Positions 23,348-30,181 of a DNA stretch of 34,661 nucleotides are shown in pieces. Source of the DNA: Streptomyces lushanensis (GTDB taxonomy: Bacteria > Actinomycetota > Actinomycetes > Streptomycetales > Streptomycetaceae); contig NZ_MAUD01000371.1 of the NCBI RefSeq assembly GCF_001700515.1, forward strand, positions 1 to 34,661, in the 5' to 3' direction. Each line of letters starts with the position of its first letter. Positions within the stretch are counted from its first letter, which is position 1. The notes beneath the pieces are model-generated. The model did no database searches and was not told where the DNA came from. It saw only the letters and a program-made list of their open reading frames with translations. The position numbers and the translations under genes are program-made.

Positions 23348-24519
23348 AGCGGCCACACCATCGCGCGCTGCGGGTCGACCTCGACGACGACCTGGTCACC
23401 GGGCTGGTGCACCACCCGGCGCGGCGCGCTGAGCAGCACATTGGATCCGGCGATGTCGAGGACGTACTCGAAGCTGTCGCCGAGGTAGACGGAGGACAGC
23501 ACCCGGGCGGCCACCTGGTTCGGCGCGGGACCGTCGGGACCGGCGGGTCTGATGTCGACGTCCTCGGGCCTGAGGTACACGCCCACCCGGTCGCCGTCGC
23601 CCATCTCCGCCGGTACGTCGGGGCCGTGGATCTCACCGACCGGCTCGCCGCCGGCGCCGAGCAGGACCCGGCGGCGCGACGCGTCTCCCGTGAGCACGCC
23701 CTCCACGACGATCAGCCGGCCGAGGAAGTCACGTACGAACGCCGTCCGCGGGCGCTCGTAGAGGTCCATGGGCCGGCCGATCTGCTCGACCTTGCCCCTG
23801 TTCATCACCGCGAGACGGTCGGCCAGCGACAGCGCCTCGTCCTGGTCGTGGGTGACGAAGAGCATCGTGATGCCGAGTTCCCGGTTGAGTCTGCGGATCT
23901 CGCGGCGCATCTGGATGCGCAGCTTGGCGTCCAGGTTCGACAGCGGTTCGTCCAGCAGGAGCAGATCAGGGGTGTAGACCAGGGCCCGCGCGAGCGCGAC
24001 CCGCTGCTGCTGACCGCCCGACAGCAGGGTGGCCGGCCGGTCCGCCAGTGCCTCCAGACCGGTGACCGTGAGGATCTCCTCGACCCTGCGCCGCCGTTCG
24101 GCACGCTTCACCCGGCGCATACGCAGCGGAAAGGCGACGTTCTGCGCGACCGTCATATGGGGCCAGATGGCGTAGGACTGGAAGACCATCGCGATGTTGC
24201 GCTTCTCCGACGGCAGGAAGGTGCCCCGGCCGGCGTCGGCGAGTGATCTGTCCCGCATCGAGATCGAGCCCTGGTCGATCTTCTCCAGGCCCGCGATCAT
24301 CCGCAGCGATGTGCTCTTTCCGCAGCCGCTCGGGCCGAGGAGGGCGAATATCTCGCCACGCTTGACGTCGAGGTCGATCTGGTCGACAGCGACGACGTCG
24401 TTGAACTTCCTGGTCACACCGGACAGCCGGAGCTGCACGGCGGGCTCACCGGAAGCCTGGTCCGCAGGGCCTGTGATCCGGCCCTTGAGGCGGTCCGGTG
24501 TGGTCGCCCTCATCGACAT
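23344..24519 (-). CDS. ABC transporter ATP-binding protein
   Basis: About 391 residues. Walker A GPSGCGKS, Q-loop MVFQSYAIWPHMTV, signature LSGGQQQR, Walker B LLLLDEP, D-loop NLDAKL and switch VTHDQDEA are all present, followed by a C-terminal TOBE-like regulatory region (VGVYLRPEDVDI; SVYLGDSFEYVL). This is the FbpC/PotA-type importer ATPase of MalK style. ATG 24519 is preferred since CGAGGAGTGCAGG precedes it; GTG 24549 is upstream. First gene after a 101-base gap with an inverted repeat, so it may have its own promoter as well as read-through from the reductase gene. Confidence 0.95.
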   Translation of the reverse strand: MSMRATTPDRLKGRITGPADQASGEPAVQLRLSGVTRKFNDVVAVDQIDLDVKRGEIFALLGPSGCGKSTSLRMIAGLEKIDQGSISMRDRSLADAGRGTFLPSEKRNIAMVFQSYAIWPHMTVAQNVAFPLRMRRVKRAERRRRVEEILTVTGLEALADRPATLLSGGQQQRVALARALVYTPDLLLLDEPLSNLDAKLRIQMRREIRRLNRELGITMLFVTHDQDEALSLADRLAVMNRGKVEQIGRPMDLYERPRTAFVRDFLGRLIVVEGVLTGDASRRRVLLGAGGEPVGEIHGPDVPAEMGDGDRVGVYLRPEDVDIRPAGPDGPAPNQVAARVLSSVYLGDSFEYVLDIAGSNVLLSAPRRVVHQPGDQVVVEVDPQRAMVWPL

Positions 24520-24562
24520 CCTGCACTCCTCGGATCGGTCCTGGTTCACGCGACCTTAACCA

Positions 24563-24594
24563 GGAATACCTCATAGAGAAATAGTGGTTCTCTA
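24563..24594 (-). promoter_or_regulatory. AT-rich promoter/operator region before the ABC transporter genes
   Basis: TAGAGAA-N7-TTCTCTA (24574-24594) is a perfect 7-base inverted repeat. GGAATA (24563-24568) next to it resembles the CGGAATA motif of the other gaps in the locus but lacks the leading C. The base composition drops sharply compared with the flanking genes. The arms are too weak and AT-rich for a terminator, so an operator or promoter for the transporter part of the gene set is more likely. Confidence 0.45.
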
Positions 24595-24620
24595 AGTTCT
24601 TTTATGTGGAAAAGGGACCG

Positions 24621-25604
24621 TCAGAGGTCCAGGGTGAGCAGCTCCGAGACCGACCGCCCGACGCAGATCATCATGGTGTCGCCGCGCTCGCGTTCCTCGT
24701 CCGAGAGCACGGTGTCGTGGTGCTCGGGCACACCGGCGAGCACCCTCGTCTCGCACGAGCCGCAGTAGCCCTCCTCGCAGGAGAACGCCACATCGGGCGC
24801 CGCCTCCCGGACCACTTCGAGCAGTGTGCGCTCCGGCGGGACGTCCAGGGTCAGACCGCTGCGCCGCAGCTCCACGGTGAAGTGGCCCGCGTCCGGCGAC
24901 GGACTCCGCGCGTCCGCCGCACCGCCGCCCGGCGGCGCGCCGAAGCGTTCGACGTGCGGCGCGCCCGGTCCGGCCCGCGCACAGGCCTCGGTGACCGCCT
25001 GGACCATGCCTTCCGGACCGCAGCAGTAGACCGCGGTGCCAGGAGGCGCGGCGGCGACGAGCGCGTCGACCGGCAGCAGGCCCTGTTCGTCCTGCGGCAC
25101 GATGTGGACGCGATCGGCGTCGACGGCCGACAGCGTCCCGGCGAAGGCCATGCCCGCGCGCGAACGGCCGCCGTAGTACAGCTCCCACGAGGCGCCGTCC
25201 GCGGCGGCCTGGCGGACCATCGCCAGGATCGGTGTGACACCGATGCCGCCGGCGAGGAAGAGATAGTGCGGCGCGCCGACGAGGGCGAAGTGGTTGCGTG
25301 GTCCACGGACCCGCAGCGTCCGGCCGACGAGCGCGGTGTCGTGCACCTCCGCCGAGCCCCCGCGGCCGTGTTCCTCACGCAGCACCGCGACGGTGTACGC
25401 GCGCGGATCGTCCGGGGGACCGCACAGCGAGTACTGACGGACCGTGCCGCTGGGCAGGCACAGATCGATGTGCGCGCCCGGTGCCCATGGCGGAAGCGGG
25501 GCGCCCTCCGGATCGACCAGGGTCAGCGAGACGACACCCGCGGCCTCCAGACGAACCTGCTGGACCAGCAGTTGCCGGCCGGCGAGGGGATCCAGTTCGT
25601 TCAT
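24621..25604 (-). CDS. Phthalate dioxygenase reductase-type oxidoreductase (flavin plus 2Fe-2S)
   Basis: 327 residues. The flavin domain shows GAHIDLCLP and RQYSLCGPPDD (the RxYS pattern binds FMN), the nicotinamide domain FLAGGIGVTPILAM and YCCGPEGMV, and the C-terminal plant-type ferredoxin domain CEEGYCGSCETRVLAG...MMICVGRS with four cysteines (C-x4-C-x2-C-x~29-C). This domain order is the phthalate dioxygenase reductase / VanB type, which passes electrons from NAD(P)H to a one-component Rieske oxygenase. The Rieske oxygenase at 17733-18890 is the obvious partner although eight genes lie between. ATG 25604 has a weak ribosome binding site and begins seven bases after the RraA-1 stop region. 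Confidence 0.93.
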   Translation of the reverse strand: MNELDPLAGRQLLVQQVRLEAAGVVSLTLVDPEGAPLPPWAPGAHIDLCLPSGTVRQYSLCGPPDDPRAYTVAVLREEHGRGGSAEVHDTALVGRTLRVRGPRNHFALVGAPHYLFLAGGIGVTPILAMVRQAAADGASWELYYGGRSRAGMAFAGTLSAVDADRVHIVPQDEQGLLPVDALVAAAPPGTAVYCCGPEGMVQAVTEACARAGPGAPHVERFGAPPGGGAADARSPSPDAGHFTVELRRSGLTLDVPPERTLLEVVREAAPDVAFSCEEGYCGSCETRVLAGVPEHHDTVLSDEERERGDTMMICVGRSVSELLTLDL

Positions 25605-25610
25605 GGTGGC

Positions 25611-26246
25611 TCAGTCCGTGCCGGCCGGTCGGAAACCGTAGATGTCCAGGGTGAGTTCGCCTCCGGAGATCCGGCTCAGATAGCCCGCCTCGGCGGCCTC
25701 CCGCGCCCGGCCGCGCTCCAGCACCGACGCGACCGACGCCCGGGGAATCACCACGACGCCGTCGGCGTCGGCCACGACGAGATCCCCGCGGCCGACGGTG
25801 GCGGTGCCCAGGGTGATGGGGTCGCCGACCGTGCCCGTGTCGTCCTTGACCGTGGTACGCACCGCGATCGAGGAGCTGAAGACCGGGAAACCACGCTCGC
25901 GCAGGCGGTCCACGTCCCGCACACCGCCGTCGATCACCAGCCCCGCCACTCCGCGCGCCTGTGCGGCCGCCGTGAGCACCTCGCCCCAGTAGCCGCAGGC
26001 CTCCCGCTGTCCGTCGACCACCAGCACATCGCCCGGCGAGGCGTGTTCGAGCGCGATGTGCAGCGGCAGATTGTCGGCCGGCGCGGTGGCCACCGGCAGC
26101 GCCCGGCCGACCACGGCGGCGCCGGGCCAGACGGGCCGTATGCGCGGCGGAAGGAAGCAGTCCAGCTTCGACGCCTCGTACAGCGTCGCGGTCCCCAGCC
26201 GCAGGAAGACGGCGGTGTCCGTGGGATCGGTCGGGGCGGTGGTCAT
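25611..26246 (-). CDS. RraA-family protein 1 (putative hydroxy-oxo-dicarboxylate aldolase)
   Basis: 211 residues. Family motifs: GDVLVVDGQREACGYWGE in the substrate loop, IDGGVRDVDRLRERGFPVF with the Arg-Asp pair that binds substrate and metal, and LVVADADGVVVIP. It keeps WGE and the Asp of VVDG, making it the most standard of the three tandem copies. RraA-fold enzymes such as 4-carboxy-4-hydroxy-2-oxoadipate (CHA) aldolase cleave the end product of gallate and protocatechuate 4,5-cleavage to pyruvate and oxaloacetate; others are oxaloacetate decarboxylases or RNase E inhibitors. ATG 26246 overlaps the RraA-2 stop (ATGA). Confidence 0.87.
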   Translation of the reverse strand: MTTAPTDPTDTAVFLRLGTATLYEASKLDCFLPPRIRPVWPGAAVVGRALPVATAPADNLPLHIALEHASPGDVLVVDGQREACGYWGEVLTAAAQARGVAGLVIDGGVRDVDRLRERGFPVFSSSIAVRTTVKDDTGTVGDPITLGTATVGRGDLVVADADGVVVIPRASVASVLERGRAREAAEAGYLSRISGGELTLDIYGFRPAGTD

Positions 26247-26929
26247 GCCTGGTTCCTCTGCAGCAGGTGATAGCCGTGGGCGGCACGCGCCTCGGCCAGG
26301 GAGCGGCCCGCGAGTACGTCGTCGACGATGCGCGACTCGCGTTCATGGATGGTGCGGCAGATCTCCGCCACGTCGTCCTCGACCTCGGGCGGTACGGTGA
26401 CCGCGCCGTCGGCGTCGGCGATGACGAGCTGACGGGCCGCGATCCGGACACCGCCGACGCTCACCGGGCACTGGACGTCCCGGACCTCGACCCGGTCCTT
26501 GCCGGTGCGCATGTAACGGCCGCGGGTGAACAGCGGATAGCCCACGTCGAGCGCCCGCCGCACATCGCGGCAGACCCCGTCGATCACGGTGCCCGCGATA
26601 CCGCGGTCGTCCGCCATGGCGGTGAGGATGTCGCCCCACACCGTGCAGTCGGTACGGCCGCCGTTGTCGAGCACCGCCACATCGCCGGGCCGCATGTCGT
26701 CCAGATAGTCGCCCACCGTGCCGGCCGGGTGTCCGGCCGTGGTGTACGAGACGGTGTAGGCCCGCCCGAAGATCCGCGCGCCGTCGAACAGCGGGCCGAT
26801 GCCGAGCAGACATCCCTCCCTGCCGATCCGGTCGAGCGCGTCGGAGACCGTGGCGGTCGAGTAGCCGTACAGGGGATGCGCCGTGCCGTCGGCCGCGGCC
26901 GGCTCACGGGCGGCGGTTTCGTCGGTCAC
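26243..26929 (-). CDS. RraA-family protein 2
   Basis: 228 residues. Motifs: STATVSDALDRIG at the N-terminus, GDVAVLDNGGRTDCTVWGD, IDGVCRDVRRALDVGYPLF with the Arg-Asp pair, and LVIADADGAVTVPPE. The WGE of copy 1 is WGD here. GTG 26929 overlaps the RraA-3 stop (GTGA), and its own stop overlaps RraA-1, so the three are translated as a block. It could form mixed trimers or hexamers with the other copies, or act on a different hydroxy-oxo acid. Aldolase, decarboxylase and hydratase-like roles are all open. Confidence 0.86.
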   Translation of the reverse strand: MTDETAAREPAAADGTAHPLYGYSTATVSDALDRIGREGCLLGIGPLFDGARIFGRAYTVSYTTAGHPAGTVGDYLDDMRPGDVAVLDNGGRTDCTVWGDILTAMADDRGIAGTVIDGVCRDVRRALDVGYPLFTRGRYMRTGKDRVEVRDVQCPVSVGGVRIAARQLVIADADGAVTVPPEVEDDVAEICRTIHERESRIVDDVLAGRSLAEARAAHGYHLLQRNQA

Positions 26930-27603
26930 GCGCCGGACTCCTCGGTCGTGGGGAACTGACTGTCATGCATGACCTCGGCCACCGGCCGCCCCTGGGCGAC
27001 CGCGTCGGCCATGGCCGTCTCACGGGCGACGACGCGCTCGGCGAAGCCGATGACACGGTGGGCGTCGGCCCCGGGCACGAAGGCGACGCCGTTGCCGTCG
27101 GCGATGACGTAGTCGCCCGGCCGTACGGTGATGTCACCGAACCGGACCGGCTCGTCCATCGCGTACTGGACGACACGTCCGCGCGCGCTGACGGGCACCA
27201 CGGCCCGTGCGAAGACCGGCAGACCGAGACCGGCGCTCTCGGCGGCGTCCCGGCAGGCGCCGTCGACCACCACCCCGGCGATGCCCCGGGCGAGCGCGGC
27301 GCGGCTGAGTATCCCGCCCCAGCAGGACACGTCCGTCCGTCCGTCGTTGGCGATGACCAGCACATCGTCCGGTCCGGAGATGTCCACGGCGGCGGCGGCG
27401 ACATGGCCGGCGGGCCGGTCGGACCGGCGCGGGCCGACGGTGACCGTACGGACGAGCCCCGCGACGACACGCGGAACCGGCCAGACCGGCGCGGGCCCGA
27501 GCACCACCGTGGACAGGCCGTACGCGTCGAGCGCGTCCGACACGGCGCAGGAGTCGAGCGCCCGCAGCCGCTCCACCAGGGCGGAACCGTCCGGCGCCGT
27601 CAT
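26926..27603 (-). CDS. RraA-family protein 3
   Basis: About 225 residues from ATG 27603, which overlaps the extradiol dioxygenase stop (ATGA). Motifs: DSCAVSDALDAYGL, DDVLVIANDGRTDVSCWGG, VDGACRDAAESAGLGLPVF with the Arg-Asp pair kept, and YVIADGNGVAFVPG. The acidic residue after WG in copies 1 and 2 is Gly, and the aligned VVD/VLD Asp is shifted, so catalysis may be altered or lost. A frame opening at 27699 adds only shadow sequence of the dioxygenase gene. Possibly a structural or regulatory partner of the other two. Confidence 0.85.
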   Translation of the reverse strand: MTAPDGSALVERLRALDSCAVSDALDAYGLSTVVLGPAPVWPVPRVVAGLVRTVTVGPRRSDRPAGHVAAAAVDISGPDDVLVIANDGRTDVSCWGGILSRAALARGIAGVVVDGACRDAAESAGLGLPVFARAVVPVSARGRVVQYAMDEPVRFGDITVRPGDYVIADGNGVAFVPGADAHRVIGFAERVVARETAMADAVAQGRPVAEVMHDSQFPTTEESGA

Positions 27604-28652
27604 GACGCGTCCCGGCGAGCGTCCGCATCGGCAGCGGGCTCGTTCTGCCAGGTCATGAACGCCATCGCGCATCCGGTGCCCGCCTCGGCGCGGTAGCACG
27701 GCTCGTAGCCCACCAGTTCGGCGGTCAGCGAGGAGGAGTGCAGCGCTCCCGCGACCACGATCCAGTTGCGCATCTCCGAGGTCCCCGAGCGCAGTACCGC
27801 GTCGGGCAGGGAGCGCAGATGGCCGCTGTCCCGGTCGGTCAGCGCGGCGAGGAAGGCGCGGTCGAGTTCCTCGTCGATGACGAAGTGACTCAGCCCGCCG
27901 GAGGCGACGATCCCCACCCGCAACGGTTCCGGGAAGTTCCGGATCGCCTCACCCAGCGCGACGCCGAAGTCGAAACAGCGGGCGGCGGACGGCGGGTTGG
28001 GCTCCCAGAAGGTGTTCACGAAGACCGGCACGGTCGGCGGTGTCGTGCCACCGCCGAGCACCTGCTCGAAGAGGAAGCCCCAGCCGTGCGGGATCCCCGA
28101 ATTGCCCCATTCCCCGGGCGGCAGCGCGCGGGACGCGGCCGGGTCGAAGCCCGCGGCCGAGGTCCGCTCGATCAGATGCCGGGCCAGCGCGGCATGCCCG
28201 GGACGGACGGTGCTCCTGGCGGGCACATTGGCGACCTCGGCGATGGCCAGCCCCGGCTTCATGGAGTCGAGCTGCTCCTGGGTGAAGGGCTCGTGCCGCA
28301 TGGTGTCGCCCCAGTAGAAGGCGAACTGGGGCAGCAGTTCGTCGCCGAACACCTCCTTGTGGTCGCTGCTCACGACCACCAGGACGTCGAGTGCGGCGGC
28401 CTTGATCCGCCGGCCCAGCTCCTCGATGTCCTCCCGGCAGGCCCGGTGGCGCCGACGGCGTGTCTCCAGGTCGCATTCGGCCGCGAACCCCGGGGCGCGC
28501 AGCGCCAGCAGGTCGTCGTACGGATACTCCGCGCCCCGGAAGACCAGCGCCCGGTTGGCCCGGTCGGCCGCGGCCCGCTGCCCCCAGTCCTCCGGCGGTG
28601 TGTTCAGCAGGGGGCCGTGGGAGGTGCCCACGCCCAGTACGAGATCGCTCAC
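27600..28652 (-). CDS. Class III extradiol ring-cleavage dioxygenase, LigB-type
   Basis: 350 residues. LigB-type landmarks: GTSHGPLLNTP at the N-terminus with the iron-ligand His12, VVVSSDHKEVF with a second conserved His near 98, VFVNTFWEPNPPSAARC, and VASGGLSHFVIDEELD. These Fe(II) enzymes open catecholic or trihydroxylated rings next to the hydroxyls (protocatechuate 4,5- or gallate dioxygenases). No separate LigA-like small subunit is encoded here. GTG 28652 follows GGAGGC and lies six bases after the amidohydrolase stop. Neighbours are a LigJ-like hydratase and RraA aldolases, the set expected for a gallate-like route. Exact substrate unknown. Confidence 0.9.
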   Translation of the reverse strand: MSDLVLGVGTSHGPLLNTPPEDWGQRAAADRANRALVFRGAEYPYDDLLALRAPGFAAECDLETRRRRHRACREDIEELGRRIKAAALDVLVVVSSDHKEVFGDELLPQFAFYWGDTMRHEPFTQEQLDSMKPGLAIAEVANVPARSTVRPGHAALARHLIERTSAAGFDPAASRALPPGEWGNSGIPHGWGFLFEQVLGGGTTPPTVPVFVNTFWEPNPPSAARCFDFGVALGEAIRNFPEPLRVGIVASGGLSHFVIDEELDRAFLAALTDRDSGHLRSLPDAVLRSGTSEMRNWIVVAGALHSSSLTAELVGYEPCYRAEAGTGCAMAFMTWQNEPAADADARRDAS

Positions 28653-28658
28653 GCCTCC

Positions 28659-29663
28659 TCACACCTCCAGACGGAAGAGCTCGACCGCGTTCGTCTCGAA
28701 CAGCGCGGTCCTGTCGTCGTCGGTCAGCCAGTCGATGTCCTCGATGAGCAGATGGATGTCGTCGATCCAGCGGCCGGTCTCCGGGTCCTTCACCGAGCCG
28801 GTGCCCGGCTTCTCCGTACCGAACAGACAGCGGTCGACACCGACGGTGCGCAGGAGGAACTCGATCGAGTCACGTGTGTAGAGACAGGTGTCGTAGTGCA
28901 GGCGGCGCAGGCGCTCCTCGAAGGTGGTGCCCGCCCGCAGCGCCGCGGGGTAGAAGCGGCCCTTCTGGTACGGGACGGCCCCGCCGCCGTGCGACACGAC
29001 GATCTTGAGCTCGGGGAAGTCGTCGAGGACGGTGGACTGGAGCAGTCCGGCCACCGCGAGGGTCTCCTCCTGGACGAAGTGGAGCGAGTAGCTCTCCCTG
29101 GCCGGAGGACGGCAGGCCGCCGAGTGGATGATGGCCGGGACGTCGAGTTCGCACAGCGCCTCCCACACCGGGTACCAGAAGCGGTCCCCGATGGCCGGCG
29201 GCTGGCGCAGCCCCTCGTACGGGTCGGTGTTCAGGGTCGCGCCGACGAAGCCCAGGTCATTGACGCAGCGCCGCAGCTCCCGCGTCCACGCGGCCGGGTC
29301 GAGCTCCATCGACTGCGGCATCCCCGCGACACCGCGGAAGCGGCTGTCCACCGCGCAGCACATCGCGATGACGTCGTTGGTCTCCGCGGTGAACCACTCG
29401 ACCAGCTTGGCCGGGCTCTCGCTGTGCATCATCTGGAACGGGCGCGGTGAGATGAACTGGATGTCCACCCCGGCCTCGTCGAGATGCCGCAGATGCGAGA
29501 TCTTCCCAAAACTCGGATGCGGCGCGTTGAGCGCCTCGACGACATGCTGCTCGGTCACTCCCGCGTGCCCGCGGCCATGGGCGCCGCGATGGGAGAGGAG
29601 TCCGGCTTTGTACGCGTAGAGCTTGTCGGGGGCGGTGACATGCCCGTGGACGTCGATATAGAT
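28659..29663 (-). CDS. Amidohydrolase-family 4-oxalomesaconate hydratase-like protein (probable ATC start)
   Basis: About 334 residues if begun at ATC 29663. The N-terminus then reads (M/I)YIDVHGHVTAP, with the HxH zinc ligands at residues 6 and 8 as in the ACMSD/LigJ branch of amidohydrolases. Further matches to LigJ-type hydratases: FISPRPFQMMHSES, AGMPQS, GDRFWYPVWEALCELDVPA, IVVSHGGGAVPYQKGRF and CLFGTEKPG. LigJ hydrates 4-oxalomesaconate to CHA, the RraA-type aldolase substrate; decarboxylase activity is the alternative. In frame, TAG (29676-29678) lies only five codons upstream and no ATG/GTG/TTG follows until GTG 29558, which would remove the HxH motif. AGGAGG lies 8 bases before the ATC. 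First gene of the operon. Confidence 0.88.
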   Translation of the reverse strand: MYIDVHGHVTAPDKLYAYKAGLLSHRGAHGRGHAGVTEQHVVEALNAPHPSFGKISHLRHLDEAGVDIQFISPRPFQMMHSESPAKLVEWFTAETNDVIAMCCAVDSRFRGVAGMPQSMELDPAAWTRELRRCVNDLGFVGATLNTDPYEGLRQPPAIGDRFWYPVWEALCELDVPAIIHSAACRPPARESYSLHFVQEETLAVAGLLQSTVLDDFPELKIVVSHGGGAVPYQKGRFYPAALRAGTTFEERLRRLHYDTCLYTRDSIEFLLRTVGVDRCLFGTEKPGTGSVKDPETGRWIDDIHLLIEDIDWLTDDDRTALFETNAVELFRLEV

Positions 29664-29766
29664 GGCGCTGCCCTCCTAGTGGCCGGAACGGGCGGTGCCC
29701 GCCGTGGCCGGTGGAGCCCCTGAGGCTCCTGTCCGGGTGTCCTGAACCATAAGGATGCTGCGCCCT

Positions 29767-29797
29767 ATACGGAATAGGTTGCACGAGAATTCCGCAT
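29767..29797 (-). promoter_or_regulatory. Inverted repeat operator upstream of the amidohydrolase operon
   Basis: ATACGGAAT (29767-29775) and ATTCCGCAT (29789-29797) form a 9-base inverted repeat with one mismatch and a 13-base spacer. It carries the CGGAATA core seen at 11044-11054 and 14541-14577. It lies about 105-135 bases upstream of the proposed amidohydrolase start in an AT-rich patch, a good position for a promoter operator of the long leftward operon. Confidence 0.5.
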
Positions 29798-30031
29798 AGA
29801 GGTATGCGAGGGAGACCGGAGGCCCTCGGGCCGCCCTGTCCCTGTGCCGGACCCCACGTGGGACCGGGCTCCCGGGGGGAGCATAAATGCGTATCGACAG
29901 GGAGGAAACGTGCACCGGTGGACGGAAAGCGCCATCGATACCGGATCACCGGCCGCTAGAACGCCACATTAGGCGAAATTTCCGCCGGTGGACCGGTGGT
30001 GTCCGTACTTGCCACCCCTCGACAACGAAAA

Positions 30032-30065
30032 CCCGCCCCGGTGCGAACGACGCCACCGGGGCGGG
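30032..30065 (-). terminator. Intrinsic terminator downstream of the GH95-like gene
   Basis: CCCGCCCCGGTG (30032-30043) pairs perfectly with CACCGGGGCGGG (30054-30065) across a 10-base loop. In the leftward direction the stem is followed by TTTTCG, giving the form of a rho-independent terminator for the glycosidase gene. Confidence 0.75.
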
Positions 30066-30135
30066 CCACGAGCTGTGCGCGGTCCTGCTGATGCTGATGT
30101 GCTGATGCCGATGCGCCGGGACCCGGCGCGGTGAA

Positions 30136-30175
30136 CCGGGGTGCTGCGGGACCGCGCGGTCCCGCAGCACCCCGG
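30136..30175. terminator. Perfect 40 bp palindrome just after the GH95-like stop codon
   Basis: The two 20-base arms are exact complements with no loop (centre ACCGC|GCGGT at 30155/30156), beginning CCGGGGTGCTGCGGG. It starts six bases beyond the stop of the glycosidase gene and forms a very stable hairpin in RNA from either strand. With the second hairpin at 30032 it makes a tandem terminator. Confidence 0.7.
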
Positions 30176-30181
30176 CGTGGC

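Larger units (their letters stand above)
29664..30181. other. 518-base gap without a convincing gene
   Basis: From left to right it holds the amidohydrolase ribosome binding site (AGGAGG, 29672-29677), the inverted repeat described above, a CCCACGTGGG palindrome near 29858, a short run of TGCTGATG-like repeats near 30087-30115, and two GC-rich hairpins at 30032-30065 and 30136-30175. Small open frames on either strand lack ribosome binding sites and typical codon bias. Confidence 0.7.

Noticed and set aside
27738..29450. Long + strand frame opposite the LigB-type and amidohydrolase genes
   Set aside because: No recognisable protein features; sense genes on the minus strand explain the whole stretch.
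29887..30105. 72-codon + strand frame in the gap before the GH95-like gene
   Set aside because: No ribosome binding site, unlike codon bias, and it crosses the terminator hairpin at 30032-30065.
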